Notes under the pieces: model-generated
Told to the model about the DNA's origin: nothing
The model's input: only the letters and a program-made list of their open reading frames with translations
Databases searched by the model: none
Made by a program: the position numbers and the translations under genes
In this document: positions 27,114-36,075 of the stretch, piece after piece
Numbering within the stretch: the first letter of the stretch is position 1
Layout of the letters: each line of letters opens with the position of its first letter
Origin: Corallococcus sp. NCRR
GTDB lineage: Bacteria > Myxococcota > Myxococcia > Myxococcales > Myxococcaceae
NCBI RefSeq assembly: GCF_026965535.1
Contig: NZ_CP114039.1
Coordinates: 2,046,001-2,110,000 of the forward strand
DNA: 64,000 nucleotides
Reading direction: 5' to 3'

Positions 27114-27851
27114 TCACCCCGCCAGCGGCAACCCGTCCGTGGACTCCACCAGGACGTTGCCGGGCACCCAGCCCACGAGCCCGGTGGACGACCTCACCAG
27201 GTACTGGACCTCTCCCTTCGCGGGGACGCTCGCGGCCAGCACCTTCACCTTCGTGCCCTGCGCCGTCGTGGCCACAACCGCGGAGCCCGTGCGGCTCTGC
27301 TTCAGCGGGAAGGACTTCTTCACCGTGGCCGTGACCTCTTCGCCGGGCGCGTACGTCACCGCGTACAGCTCCTGCGGCACGTGCACCAGCTTCCACGCCT
27401 TGCGGTCCAGCGTGTACTTGTCCCGCTTCTGCCAGAACCCCATCCATCGATCGACCAGGACGATGCCGTTGCCCTTCGCCTCCGTCAGCGCGTGCACGTC
27501 CCCCAGCAGCTTCACCGCCTTGCCGTCGTAGCCGTAGACGAAGTAGCGGTGGCCGTCGTCCACCTCCCCCAGCGTCTGGACCAGCAGCTCCCTCCGCTTG
27601 TCGCCCGTGTCCAGGTCCACCACCTGGAAGCCCGGGACCTCGTTGCCGGACGCGTCGCCGTTCGCCGTGGCGCCGCCCACCTTCAACGTGAACTTCCCGT
27701 CCTCCCCCGCCGTGAGCGACACCGCCTCCGGCTTGCCGTCCCCGTCCAGGTCCACCTGCGCGGACTTCACGAACCCGCTGTCCTGCGCGGAGGCAGGCGC
27801 ACCCGCGAGCAGGGCGGCGGAGGACAACACGGCCAGCAAGGATGTCTTCAT
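27114..27851 (-). CDS. Exported protein with FG-GAP-like start and SH3-like end
   Basis: The 245-residue product has a signal peptide (MKTSLLAVLSSAALLAGAP, then ASAQDS). The first part carries a calcium-loop-like AQVDLDGDGKPEAVSL, the FG-GAP/VCBS pattern. The last 80 residues (TKVKVLAASVPAKGEVQYLV, then SSTGLVGWVPGNVL) look like a bacterial SH3 domain, which often binds peptidoglycan peptides. The combination suggests a periplasmic or surface protein that attaches to the wall. No enzyme motif was seen. Single gene. Confidence 0.72.
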   Translation of the reverse strand: MKTSLLAVLSSAALLAGAPASAQDSGFVKSAQVDLDGDGKPEAVSLTAGEDGKFTLKVGGATANGDASGNEVPGFQVVDLDTGDKRRELLVQTLGEVDDGHRYFVYGYDGKAVKLLGDVHALTEAKGNGIVLVDRWMGFWQKRDKYTLDRKAWKLVHVPQELYAVTYAPGEEVTATVKKSFPLKQSRTGSAVVATTAQGTKVKVLAASVPAKGEVQYLVRSSTGLVGWVPGNVLVESTDGLPLAG

Positions 27852-27890
27852 GGGAGCAGGACCCCGGTCGGTGAGCAGGACCCCGCCACG

Positions 27891-28382
27891 CTAGCCTCCC
27901 GAGCGGCGGAAGCGCCCCCGGAAGTGCTGGTCCAGATACACCTCCGCGCGCGCCAGGGATTCTCGTGTCTCGGGAGCCAAGGTGAGCGAGGCCGCGGCCA
28001 CCCGGGCCTGACGCATCGCCGGGCCCCTTCCGCCCTCAGCGGAACCCACACCGTGCACCACCGCGTCCACCTTCGCGTGCGCGGCATCCACCACGCCCTT
28101 CGCCTCCTCCAGGGACACCTCTCCCTCCGCCAGCGCGTTGAACAGCTGGCAGCGGTAGCGGCGGCAGGCCTCCGGGCGCTCCTCGTAGACGGTGCAACAC
28201 AGGCCCTCCAGCGCGGCGCAGCGCTGGGGCAGCACCTGCGTGCCGTCCTCCTTCACCGCCAGCGACAGGCCGCGCTGGCGCAGGGCTTCCGCCTCGGAGG
28301 GCCGCAGCGGCACCTGCGTGAAGAGGGTGCCGTCACAGCACATGCCGCAGTGGAGACAGAGGGTGGACAGGGCGGAGGACAT
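27891..28382 (-). CDS. YkgJ-family cysteine-cluster protein
   Basis: The 163-residue product has the YkgJ (CxxCxxCC) zinc or iron-sulfur cluster pattern: CLHCGMCCDG near the start, then QRCAALEGLCCTVYEERPEACRRYRCQLF. Such proteins bind a metal cluster; their biochemical role is not settled. The ATG with a GGGAG site is chosen over a longer frame. It is divergent from the PilZ-type gene, with an intergenic region that holds repeated CATGTGTC motifs. The neighbour downstream is the SH3-like exported protein. Confidence 0.82.
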   Translation of the reverse strand: MSSALSTLCLHCGMCCDGTLFTQVPLRPSEAEALRQRGLSLAVKEDGTQVLPQRCAALEGLCCTVYEERPEACRRYRCQLFNALAEGEVSLEEAKGVVDAAHAKVDAVVHGVGSAEGGRGPAMRQARVAAASLTLAPETRESLARAEVYLDQHFRGRFRRSGG

Positions 28383-28805
28383 GGCGTGCTCCCGGGATAA
28401 CGCCTCGCGGGGAGGCGAGTCATCCCCAACATGTGTCGCACCGGCCTCCGTCCCTCGAAGGCGAGCCATGTGTCACCAGTAGACATGCGACATGCCCCTC
28501 GTGTTCCATGTGTCGGAATCACCCTGGGTTTCCGGGGTCCGCACGACCCGAGGGGAGGGACAGGTCCGCACCTGTCTTGGAAGGCCATGCGCCTGTTCGT
28601 AAAGGAAATCCCCGAGGTGTGAGAACCCAATTCGTGACAGTGAAATGCGTGGCCGCCAATCCAGCACGAAGGTCTAAGTGCACAAGGGATGAAGGATCTC
28701 CACTCTGTGGGAATCCGAGTTCCCCGGGTCGCGCGTAACTGGGGACAACACAGTTTCTTCGGACGTCGTAGGATCATGCCCCGTAGGACATCAGGGAGCC
28801 CCCGC
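28383..28805. promoter_or_regulatory. 423-bp divergent region with repeated CATGTGTC motifs
   Basis: The gap separates the YkgJ gene and the PilZ/acyltransferase-like gene. CATGTGTC occurs at 28430, 28467 and 28507, spaced 37 and 40 bases (about four helical turns), with a related GACATGCGACATG at 28482-28494. All three exact copies are in the same orientation. No gene was found here. The motifs could be sites of a regulator that serves one or both genes. Confidence 0.45.
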
Positions 28806-30848
28806 ATGCACACGGACACTCACGACGCGCCGGCCGGCCGCGAAGCCCTCCTCGGATACCGGGTGGGGACGGAACTCAGCGCGGCGGCCTCGTTTGGCGC
28901 GGACTTCTCTCCCGGCCGTCTGGTGCAGCTGTCGCTGGAGCACCTGACGCTCCGCCTGGAGTCGCGCACGGTGCCCCGCAAGGGACAGGCCGCGTCCGTG
29001 GTGGTCGGTGAAGGCGAGCGGTGGGCCACCGCGCTGGACGCGGAGGTGATTGGCGTCAACGCCATGCGCCCGGAGGTGAGCCTGCGCTTCGTCGCGCCGC
29101 CGCTGGACGCGGGCCGCCGCATCGTGGGGCTGCTGGAGTCGCTGCGTGACAACGGCCTGCTGCTCACGCCGGAGACGCGGCCCGTGTGGCGCGAGCAGAT
29201 CGACCACGCGGACCGCGTCGCGCGCATCTGCGAAGCGCTCGCGTCCCGCCAGGCTCGCGGCGTGCTGCGCTCGCGCGATGGCCAGGCCGTGGTGCAGGTC
29301 ACCTGCGCCTTCTTCGAGCCGCTCCAGGACGCGTTCGGCTGGCAGCTGCACGGCGCGCTCCCCCCCGGGCCCCTCACCCTGGAGGCGTTCGGCTATTCCA
29401 GCGTGGTGCACTTCAACGCGGACGCCGCGCGCGTGGAGGGCGGCGTGCTGTTGATGCCGGCGCCCACGTCGCTGGTGCGCTTCCGCCACCGCTGGCTGCG
29501 CCGCACGCAGGCCCACGCGTCCTGCACGGTGGAGTTCGACCATCCGCTCTGGCCCCAGGTGCACGTGAACCGCGGCCTGCTGGATGTCTCCTACGAAGGC
29601 CTGTCCTTCCTCACGGAGCCCGGCGAGGACCTGATGTACCCGGGCCTGCGCCTGCCGGTGATGGAGGTGGGGCTGGAGGGCCACGCGCCGGTGCGCCTGC
29701 GCGCGGAGGTGCGCAACATCTCCAGCACGCCCCATGGCCGCCGCTGCGGCGTGAGCGTCCGGCCCCTGGACGCCGAAGGGGCCCGCGCGTGGCGGGCGCT
29801 GGTGGAGGCCCAGGCCCACCCCACCACGAAGGTGGAGGGCGACTGGAACGACGCCACGTGGAAGCTCTTCGAGCGCTCCGGCTACTTCCGCCTCCCGGGC
29901 AAGGAGCCGGAGAAGTTCACCAGCCTGCGCGACCAGTTCTCCCGCACGCAGGACAAGCTCCAGGAGGCGCCGCTGCTGGGCTACCGCGTGGTGCGCCCCG
30001 CGGAGGAGGGCATGGAGGCCACGCTGTCCGTGCTCAAGCCGTACGCGGGCAGCTGGATGGCGCACCAGCTGGCGCGGCACCAGCCCCCGGGCAGCCGCTC
30101 CACCGCGCGCGAGGCCCTGCGCGACATCTACCTGCGCGGCTACGAGCCCACCCAGGCGGACCCGGAGGTGAAGTGGTTCTTCGCCTACTGCGAGGCGAAC
30201 GTGCGCTGGGTGCGCTACACGAAGTTCGACTTCGCCACCTGGTACGCGCACACCGGCCAGACGTGCCTCGTGCCCTTCCGCCTGATGGAGGGCGAGGTGG
30301 ACAGCACCTGGATCCGGCCCGCGAACATCACGACGGGCGCGCCCACCCGGGAGGAGCGCGCGAGCTTCTTCACCCGCGTGGCCCACACCCGTCCGGAGGC
30401 CTACCGGGAGGCGCTGGACCTGGTGCCGGAGCGCTTCGACCTGGAGACCACGCGCACCGGCTGGGGTGACGCGGGCCTGTCCCGCGAGCGCGAGCTGGTG
30501 GTGGCCCGTCATGAGGGCCGCGCCGTGGCCTTCGCGGTGTTCGAGTCCGCGCAGCCGGGCCTGAACCTCTTCAACGTGCTGGACGGCGTGCGCCTGGTGC
30601 CGCTGGAGGACGACGCGCGGCCGGAGGTGCAGGACGCGTTCGTGGCGCTGCTGGGCCAGGCGGCGGAGTGGTACCGCGCGCGCGACCGAAAGGTGTTCGT
30701 CCACTACGTGGAGGCCACCTGCGTGGAGTACGCGGAGCGCGTGTCCCTGGCGGACCTGGGCGACGGCAAGCTGTGGGTGATGTCCGCCCGCCTGCTGCCG
30801 GAGTTCCTGGAGCACCTCTGCGAGTCCACCACGCCGCGCGCGGCTTGA
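28806..30848 (+). CDS. PilZ domain protein with acyltransferase-like C-terminal half
   Basis: The 680-residue product has an N-terminal beta-rich domain, a PilZ domain at about 225-330 and a long C-terminal region. The PilZ part shows RHRWLRR followed by DVSYEGLSFL, i.e. the Arg-rich lead and the D-x-S-x-x-G motif that bind cyclic di-GMP. The C-terminal 300 residues contain KWFFAYCEANVRWVRYTKF and a late EATCVEYAERVSLADLGDG, a pattern like GNAT or FemAB acyltransferases, though the fold is not certain. It probably links cyclic di-GMP level to an acyl-transfer or binding output in the cytosol. GGGAG precedes the ATG chosen. Confidence 0.75.
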   Translation: MHTDTHDAPAGREALLGYRVGTELSAAASFGADFSPGRLVQLSLEHLTLRLESRTVPRKGQAASVVVGEGERWATALDAEVIGVNAMRPEVSLRFVAPPLDAGRRIVGLLESLRDNGLLLTPETRPVWREQIDHADRVARICEALASRQARGVLRSRDGQAVVQVTCAFFEPLQDAFGWQLHGALPPGPLTLEAFGYSSVVHFNADAARVEGGVLLMPAPTSLVRFRHRWLRRTQAHASCTVEFDHPLWPQVHVNRGLLDVSYEGLSFLTEPGEDLMYPGLRLPVMEVGLEGHAPVRLRAEVRNISSTPHGRRCGVSVRPLDAEGARAWRALVEAQAHPTTKVEGDWNDATWKLFERSGYFRLPGKEPEKFTSLRDQFSRTQDKLQEAPLLGYRVVRPAEEGMEATLSVLKPYAGSWMAHQLARHQPPGSRSTAREALRDIYLRGYEPTQADPEVKWFFAYCEANVRWVRYTKFDFATWYAHTGQTCLVPFRLMEGEVDSTWIRPANITTGAPTREERASFFTRVAHTRPEAYREALDLVPERFDLETTRTGWGDAGLSRERELVVARHEGRAVAFAVFESAQPGLNLFNVLDGVRLVPLEDDARPEVQDAFVALLGQAAEWYRARDRKVFVHYVEATCVEYAERVSLADLGDGKLWVMSARLLPEFLEHLCESTTPRAA

Positions 30849-30869
30849 TGGACTCGCGGGCGGGGGGCT

Positions 30870-31844
30870 CTACAGCCCCTCGTCGTCCGGGTCCGGATAG
30901 GACTCCAGCTCCTCTTCCTCCTCCTCCACCGGGGCGGGCGCCTTGGCGTGGCGCCCCTTGCCGCCCTTGGTCTCGGGCGCGGGAGCGCCGAAGTCCGAGT
31001 CCGGGCCCACGATGTAGCCCTGGCGCCCCTGCTGGATGCGGCGCAGGAGCCCCTCCTGCTCCAGCGCCTCCAGCAGCCGCGCGAAGGTGGAGAAGCCGTG
31101 GTCGCGCTCGTCGAAGTCGGGCTCCTTGCGGACGATGGTCTCCTTGATGAGCGACGGGTTGAGCGGGCCCGTGGCCCGGCGCAGCAGGCTCAGCACCACC
31201 TCGCGCGCGACGGCGGGCACCTCCGCCTTGGGCTTGCCGCCCTTGCCCTCGCCCTTGGACTCGGCCTTGGCGTCGTGGCCCTTCCCGCCCCGCTTGCCGC
31301 CCTTGCCCTCGTCGCCCTTGCCGCCCCGGCCGCCGTGGTCCCGGTCCTTCTCCTTGTGGGAGCCGTCGCCCTTGTGCTTGGGCTTCATGTAGATGAACTG
31401 GTCGCACGCCCGCACGAACATCTGGGAGCTGGCCTCGCGCACGGCCAGGCCAATGACGGTGCGGCCGTTCTCACGCAGCTTGTACGCCAGCGGGCAGAAG
31501 TCGCTGTCGCCGGAGGCGATGACGAAGGTGTCGATCTGCTCGCGCGCGTAGCACAGCTCCAGCGCGTCGATGACCAGGCGCATGTCCGCGCTGTTCTTGC
31601 CGGCGCGGGTGGAGGGGGGCACGTCCACCAGCTCCACGCCCACGTCGTGCAGGCGCTGCTTCGCGTCCTCGAAGCGCGACCAGTTGCAGTAGGCGCGGCG
31701 GAACACGACCTTGCCCTGCTCCAGGAGCTGGTCCAGGGCGGGCTGCAGGTCGAAGTTGTTGGCGCTGATGCCGGTGTTGGTGACCAGGTTCTCGAAGTCG
31801 ATGAAGAGGGCGATGCGGTGCTGCTCGTCGGTGCGTCCAGCCAA
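30870..31844 (-). CDS. NYN-domain nuclease-like protein with LOTUS-like C-terminal domain
   Basis: The 324-residue product has an N-terminal NYN (LabA/DUF88) domain with the acidic residues of PIN-like nucleases: IALFIDFENL (Asp16), NSADMRLVIDAL and FVIASGDSDFCPLAYKL. A Lys/Gly-rich linker at about 180-235 follows (for example KGGKRGGKGHDAKAESKGEG). Residues about 237-295 form a winged-helix OST-HTH/LOTUS-type domain (REVVLSLLRRATGPLNPSLI). The tail is acidic. NYN-LOTUS proteins act on RNA in other organisms. Start is TTG behind a GAGG site, with no better upstream choice. The gene is alone. Confidence 0.82.
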   Translation of the reverse strand: MAGRTDEQHRIALFIDFENLVTNTGISANNFDLQPALDQLLEQGKVVFRRAYCNWSRFEDAKQRLHDVGVELVDVPPSTRAGKNSADMRLVIDALELCYAREQIDTFVIASGDSDFCPLAYKLRENGRTVIGLAVREASSQMFVRACDQFIYMKPKHKGDGSHKEKDRDHGGRGGKGDEGKGGKRGGKGHDAKAESKGEGKGGKPKAEVPAVAREVVLSLLRRATGPLNPSLIKETIVRKEPDFDERDHGFSTFARLLEALEQEGLLRRIQQGRQGYIVGPDSDFGAPAPETKGGKGRHAKAPAPVEEEEEELESYPDPDDEGL

Positions 31845-32015
31845 AGGTGCCTCGTAGTCGTGTGCGAGCGGTCCTTGGCTCGCGTGCGCTCCACCCTACT
31901 GTGTGGACGCTGCCGCGCGCACGGTCCGTGTTCCGCCGCTGAACATTCAGTGCTGCCCACCCTACTTTGAGCCTGAGCCCGGGGGCAGCGCCCCCGTGAC
32001 ACGGGAGGTATCACC

Positions 32016-32480
32016 ATGATGCACGGATTCCCCAGACGTTGGCGAGCCATGGCGTGGACCGCGCCGACGCTCGGTCTCTTGTTGTTCGCGGGTCCCGCCC
32101 TGGCGAGTGAACCCACCGTCAGCAAGGGCGGCGACCAGTCCGGGAACCAGCCGTCCACCAACATCGAGTCCGCGAGCACCAGCCGGTCGAACGTCGTGAA
32201 CACGGTCCCCAGCACGTCACCGGTCACCATCTCCCCGGGCCAATCCGTGCGGCAGATCACCCCGGACCCGGACAAGGTCCGTCAGGTCAACGGGCCGGTG
32301 GTGAAGCGCTCCGGGATGATGCTGTACGTGAAGGACGTGACCGGGCCGGTGGTGCCGCTGGACATGAGCGCGCTGACCATCCTCAAGCAGCCCGAGAAGG
32401 GCCAGCACGTCCAGGCCCTCTACCAGGTGGACAACACGGACAACGTGGCCCTGTCCCTCCAGGGGGAGAAGCAGGACTAG
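32016..32480 (+). CDS. Small exported protein of unknown function
   Basis: The 154-residue product has a twin-start MM, a hydrophobic signal sequence and an ALASEP cleavage-like site. The mature part is Ser/Thr/Asn-rich at first (PSTNIESASTSRSNVVNTV), then has short beta strands (VVKRSGMMLYVKDVTGPVV). No family was named. A GGGAGG site precedes the ATG, and a 7-bp hairpin (31980-31996, arms CGGGGGC and GCCCCCG) sits just upstream in the leader. Its stop codon overlaps the stop of the transporter gene on the other strand (CTAG). Confidence 0.65.
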   Translation: MMHGFPRRWRAMAWTAPTLGLLLFAGPALASEPTVSKGGDQSGNQPSTNIESASTSRSNVVNTVPSTSPVTISPGQSVRQITPDPDKVRQVNGPVVKRSGMMLYVKDVTGPVVPLDMSALTILKQPEKGQHVQALYQVDNTDNVALSLQGEKQD

Positions 32481-33496
32481 TTCGGCTTCGCGCCGCCGCC
32501 GCGCACCTCGTCCAGGACGCTCAGGTCCACGAGCCCCGCGAGGTCATCACCAGGGATGAACCCCAGTGACTTCGCGTGCTCGGCGGACGTCTTCAGCGCG
32601 GCGGGCACCGGGTCCAGGCTCGGCTCCAGGCGGGAGAACGCGTCCTGGAGCACGGGCGTGGGCAGGGGCTTGCGCGTGAGCTGACCGAAGGCGGCGTTGA
32701 CGGACGTGGCGAAGGCCGCCGGGTCCGCGCGCCAGCGCTCGGTGAGGGCGACGTGGATGCGCAGGAGCGCCGCGATGCGCGGGCGCTGCGTCTCCAGCAC
32801 CTTCTTCGTCGTCACCACCACCGTGGTGGGGAAGCGCTTGTCCGGCCAGAGGTCGCGCTCGTCCACCAGGATGTGGCCGCCCCCTTCGGCGAGCATGCGC
32901 GCGCCCCAGGGCTCGGGCACCCAGGCCCCCTCGATGGCGCCCTGGAGGTACTGGGCCAGGATGTCCGGGTTGCTGATGGGAATCACCTGCACGTCGCCGC
33001 CCGCGTCCTTGGCGATGCTCAAGCCCTGGCCCTTCAGCCAGGTGCGCAGGGCGATGTCCTGGGTGTTGCCAAGTTGTGGGGTCGCCAGCTTCCTGCCCTT
33101 GAGCTCCGCGGCCGTCTTCACGTTCTTCACCACCAGCACCGCGCCGCCGTTCACCGCGCCCGCGATGATGCGCAATTCCTTGCCGGCCTTGAGGTACGTG
33201 TTGATGGCGGGGCCCGGGCCCACGTAGGCCACGTCCACGGAGCCCGCCACCAGCGCCTCCATGGCCGCGGGGCCCGCGTTGAACTGCCGCACCTCCACGT
33301 GGCCCATGCCGGGCTGGGAGCCGAAGAGCCCTTCGGAGTTCGCCACCAGCGCCTGCGCGTGCGTGATGTTGGGGAAGAAGGCGACGCGCAGGGGCGCGTT
33401 GGCGCCGGAGGGCGTGTCCTTCTTGCAGGCCGTGACGCCCATCAGGAGGACGGTGCAGACACCGAAGAGCAGGGACAGCGGACGCGCGGAAGCCAT
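32477..33496 (-). CDS. ABC transporter substrate-binding lipoprotein, SsuA/TauA-like
   Basis: The 339-residue product has a lipoprotein signal (LLFGVCTVLLMGVTAC, lipidated Cys24) and an NMT1/SsuA-type periplasmic binding domain: LRVAFFPNITHAQALVA, a two-residue SVDVAYVGPGPAINTYL hinge segment, and an IEGAWVPEPWGARM motif with Trp/Pro residues typical of aliphatic sulfonate, taurine and nitrate binders. It captures the substrate outside and hands it to the permease at 33565. Ligand is uncertain within the sulfonate/nitrate group. It is last in the three-gene operon. Confidence 0.9.
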   Translation of the reverse strand: MASARPLSLLFGVCTVLLMGVTACKKDTPSGANAPLRVAFFPNITHAQALVANSEGLFGSQPGMGHVEVRQFNAGPAAMEALVAGSVDVAYVGPGPAINTYLKAGKELRIIAGAVNGGAVLVVKNVKTAAELKGRKLATPQLGNTQDIALRTWLKGQGLSIAKDAGGDVQVIPISNPDILAQYLQGAIEGAWVPEPWGARMLAEGGGHILVDERDLWPDKRFPTTVVVTTKKVLETQRPRIAALLRIHVALTERWRADPAAFATSVNAAFGQLTRKPLPTPVLQDAFSRLEPSLDPVPAALKTSAEHAKSLGFIPGDDLAGLVDLSVLDEVRGGGAKPN

Positions 33497-33564
33497 GGTG
33501 CGTCACGCTAATGGAGATTCCCCGCCTGTTATCAATGCCCGTGAGGGCACAAGCGTCTGGAGGC

Positions 33565-34326
33565 TCACACGGACGCGGTCAGGCCCCACCGGCGCCTCAG
33601 GCGCGTCTCCACCGTCTGGAAGAGGACGCGGTCCACCGTGATGCCAATGAGGATGATGGCCAGCATCACCGCCATCACCTGCGACACGTCCATCAGCTCG
33701 CGGCCCATGGTGAGCAACTGGCCCAGGCCGCCGGAGACGAAGAGCAGCTCGCCCGCGAGCAGCGCGCGCCACGCGAAGCTCCACCCCAGCTTGAGGCCGG
33801 TGACGATGCCGGGCAGCGCGCCGGGCAACAGCACGCCGAAGTAGAAGCGCAGGCCCCGCACGCCCAGGGTGCTGGCCACGCGGGACAGCTGCGGGTCCAG
33901 GCCGTTGACCGCGTCCTCGGTGGCGATGGCGATGCCCAGCACGCTGCCCATCACCACCACGAAGAGGATGGCGCCGTCGTTGAGGCCGAACCACAAGAGG
34001 GCCAGCGGCAGCCAGCAGATGGAGGGCAGGGCCTGCAGGCCCATCACCACCGGCTTCACCGCGTTGCGGAAGAAGCCCAGCCGCGCGATGCACAGCCCCA
34101 GCGGCACGCCGATGGCCACGGACATGAGGTAGGCGTGCGTCAGCCGGCCCAGCGAGCGCAGCGTCGCGCCGCCCAGCTGTCCGTCGCGGGCCATGGCGAT
34201 GAGCGTCTGGACCACCTCCAGCGGCCCGGGGAACAGGTGCTTGTTCCACATGCCCGAGCGCGACAGCCCCTCCCAGAGCGCGAAGAGCAGCGCGATCATC
34301 CCCAGCTTCTGCGCCCACTTCAGCAT
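33565..34326 (-). CDS. ABC transporter permease, SsuC/TauC-like
   Basis: The 253-residue product has about six membrane helices and the binding-protein-dependent permease signature (RVASTLGVRGLRFYFGVLLPGALPGI, the EAA-like loop). Its first helix is MIALLFALWEGLSRSG. It should form the membrane channel with the SBP at 32477 and the ATPase at 34340. Spacing to the ATPase gene is 13 bases and to the SBP gene 68 bases, all on the same strand, so the operon order is ATPase, permease, SBP. Confidence 0.92.
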   Translation of the reverse strand: MLKWAQKLGMIALLFALWEGLSRSGMWNKHLFPGPLEVVQTLIAMARDGQLGGATLRSLGRLTHAYLMSVAIGVPLGLCIARLGFFRNAVKPVVMGLQALPSICWLPLALLWFGLNDGAILFVVVMGSVLGIAIATEDAVNGLDPQLSRVASTLGVRGLRFYFGVLLPGALPGIVTGLKLGWSFAWRALLAGELLFVSGGLGQLLTMGRELMDVSQVMAVMLAIILIGITVDRVLFQTVETRLRRRWGLTASV

Positions 34327-34339
34327 GGCGGTGTCCCCT

Positions 34340-35257
34340 CTAACGGCCGGTCACGACGCTGGTGCGAGGCAGGCTGGACGGCGTGCGCGTGCGGCGCTGC
34401 AGGGGCTCCGCGGGCGGGGCCTCCACGGAGGGCCCCTCCGAGGCGCGCAGGCGGTGGCGGATGTCGCGCGCCATGGCGTCCAGGGACGGGTCCTCCAGCG
34501 AGCGCGGCATGGGCAGGTGGATCTCCAGGTCCTCCACCACGCGGCCCGGCCGGGGCGCCATCAGCACCACGCGGGTGCCCAGCATCAGCGCCTCCTGCAC
34601 GTCGTGGGTGACGAACACGACGGTCTTGCCGGAGCGGATCCAGATGGATTGCAGCAGCTCCTGCATGTGCACGCGCGTCTGGGCGTCCAGCGCGCCAAAG
34701 GGTTCGTCCATCAAGAGCACGGTGGGGTCCACCGCGAGCGCCCGCGCCAGGCTGGCGCGCATCTTCATGCCGCCGGAGAGCTGGTGGGGCAGCGTGTCCT
34801 CGAAGCCCTCCAGGCGCACGCGCTGGATGAAGGCGTTGGCCCGCTCGCGGCGCTCGGCGCGGGGCACGCCCCGGGCGGCCAGCGCGAAGGTGATGTTGCC
34901 GCGCACGGTGAGCCACGGGAACAGCGCGGCCTCCTGGAACATCAGCAGCCGGTCCGGACCGGGCCCGTGGATGGGTTTGCCTTCAATCGCCACCCGTCCG
35001 CCGGTGGGCACCACGTGGCCCGCGAGCGCGTAGAGCAGCGTGGACTTGCCACAGCCGGAAGGGCCGAGCAGGCAGACGAACTCACCCGAGCGGACGTTGA
35101 GGTTCACGTCCTTCAGCGCCACGACCTTGTTGGCGTAGTGGTGGTCCAACTGGGCGACGGAGATCTTCGCCCGGTCCGCTTCCACGTTCGCGGGCCGCAG
35201 GAAGGAGGGCGCCGCCCGGCGCAGGCCCCGCATCCGCTCGATGAGGCGTCGAAACAT
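34340..35257 (-). CDS. ABC transporter ATP-binding protein, SsuB/TauB-like
   Basis: The 305-residue product has a full ATPase core: Walker A GPSGCGKST at about 65-73, Q-loop LLMFQEAALFPWLTV, signature LSGGMKMRASLARAL, Walker B VLLMDEPFGALD and a switch His in FVTHDVQEAL. The first 25 residues are basic and the last 50 are a Pro/Arg-rich tail. A GGTTGTGG stretch precedes the ATG chosen; a longer start at 35326 adds a segment with no protein-like pattern. It powers import by the permease at 33565. Confidence 0.9.
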   Translation of the reverse strand: MFRRLIERMRGLRRAAPSFLRPANVEADRAKISVAQLDHHYANKVVALKDVNLNVRSGEFVCLLGPSGCGKSTLLYALAGHVVPTGGRVAIEGKPIHGPGPDRLLMFQEAALFPWLTVRGNITFALAARGVPRAERRERANAFIQRVRLEGFEDTLPHQLSGGMKMRASLARALAVDPTVLLMDEPFGALDAQTRVHMQELLQSIWIRSGKTVVFVTHDVQEALMLGTRVVLMAPRPGRVVEDLEIHLPMPRSLEDPSLDAMARDIRHRLRASEGPSVEAPPAEPLQRRTRTPSSLPRTSVVTGR

Positions 35258-35371
35258 TCGCCACAACCTATTCACCTGCCCCGCGGTCGCACAGGAGGGG
35301 CCTGGAAGCGGGCAGGCGCCTTTCACTGTAGGACAGGAAGTGAAGTCCGCGGCGCCCTGTCGGCTGCTTTT

Positions 35372-35938
35372 TCAACGCACTCTGTCGTCCGTCAGGAGAC
35401 GGTGGCCCGCTTCCGCCTTGCGGTGCGCCAGCGTGCGGGAGAGCAGCCACAGGCTCACGGCGAGCACGCCCAGGCCCACGACGGTGAAGGCGCCGCCCAC
35501 GCGAAGCGACGCCCGGCGGTCGTCCTGGAACACCGCGAGTGCGTCCGTGCGGGGACCCGTGAGGTAGCGCCGCACGGTGTCCGCGAAGGCCTGGGCCTCC
35601 GGCTCGGACTCCGTCCACTGGTAGGCGAGCGGCTGGACGCCGGAGGTCGTCTGCAACTGGGCCCGGAAGATGGGCGCGGCGCCCCGGCGGGTGCTGCGGC
35701 TGCGGGCCACCTCCACGCCCTGGATGTCCCCGGGCGCGTAGCGGCCCACCTCCTCCTGGCCCAGCCAACTGGAGCGGCTGAGGACGCATGGGCCCCGGGG
35801 CTCGCATCTCAGGTCCATGCGCGCCTTCTGATTGAGGAAGAACACCCCCAGCACCAGGAAGGGCAGGGCGAGCATCAGGAAGGCCGTGGCACCGATGGCG
35901 GTGGCGCGGCTGCGTCGGGAGGCGGGGGGCGCACGCAC
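35372..35938 (-). CDS. Two-helix membrane protein of unknown function
   Basis: The 188-residue product has one hydrophobic helix near residues 15-35 (AFLMLALPFLVLGVFFL) and another near 145-168 (FTVVGLGVLAVSLWLLSR). The region between carries two Cys (CEPRGPCV) and strands, so it is probably extracytoplasmic. No family recognised. Start is GTG, since the open frame begins there and there is no ATG nearby. It ends 114 bases before the transporter operon starts and is probably separate. Confidence 0.55.
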   Translation of the reverse strand: MRAPPASRRSRATAIGATAFLMLALPFLVLGVFFLNQKARMDLRCEPRGPCVLSRSSWLGQEEVGRYAPGDIQGVEVARSRSTRRGAAPIFRAQLQTTSGVQPLAYQWTESEPEAQAFADTVRRYLTGPRTDALAVFQDDRRASLRVGGAFTVVGLGVLAVSLWLLSRTLAHRKAEAGHRLLTDDRVR

Positions 35939-36075
35939 GGCCTGTTTCTATAGACCCGCGCGCCCGCGAGTGTCGACCTCCAGGCAGGCGGGCGGGCACT
36001 TGCGACATGGGGCCCAAGTCCGCACCCCTTGTCCTGGGACATTCAGCACTTCGCCCGGAAGGAGTCCTCCATCCC

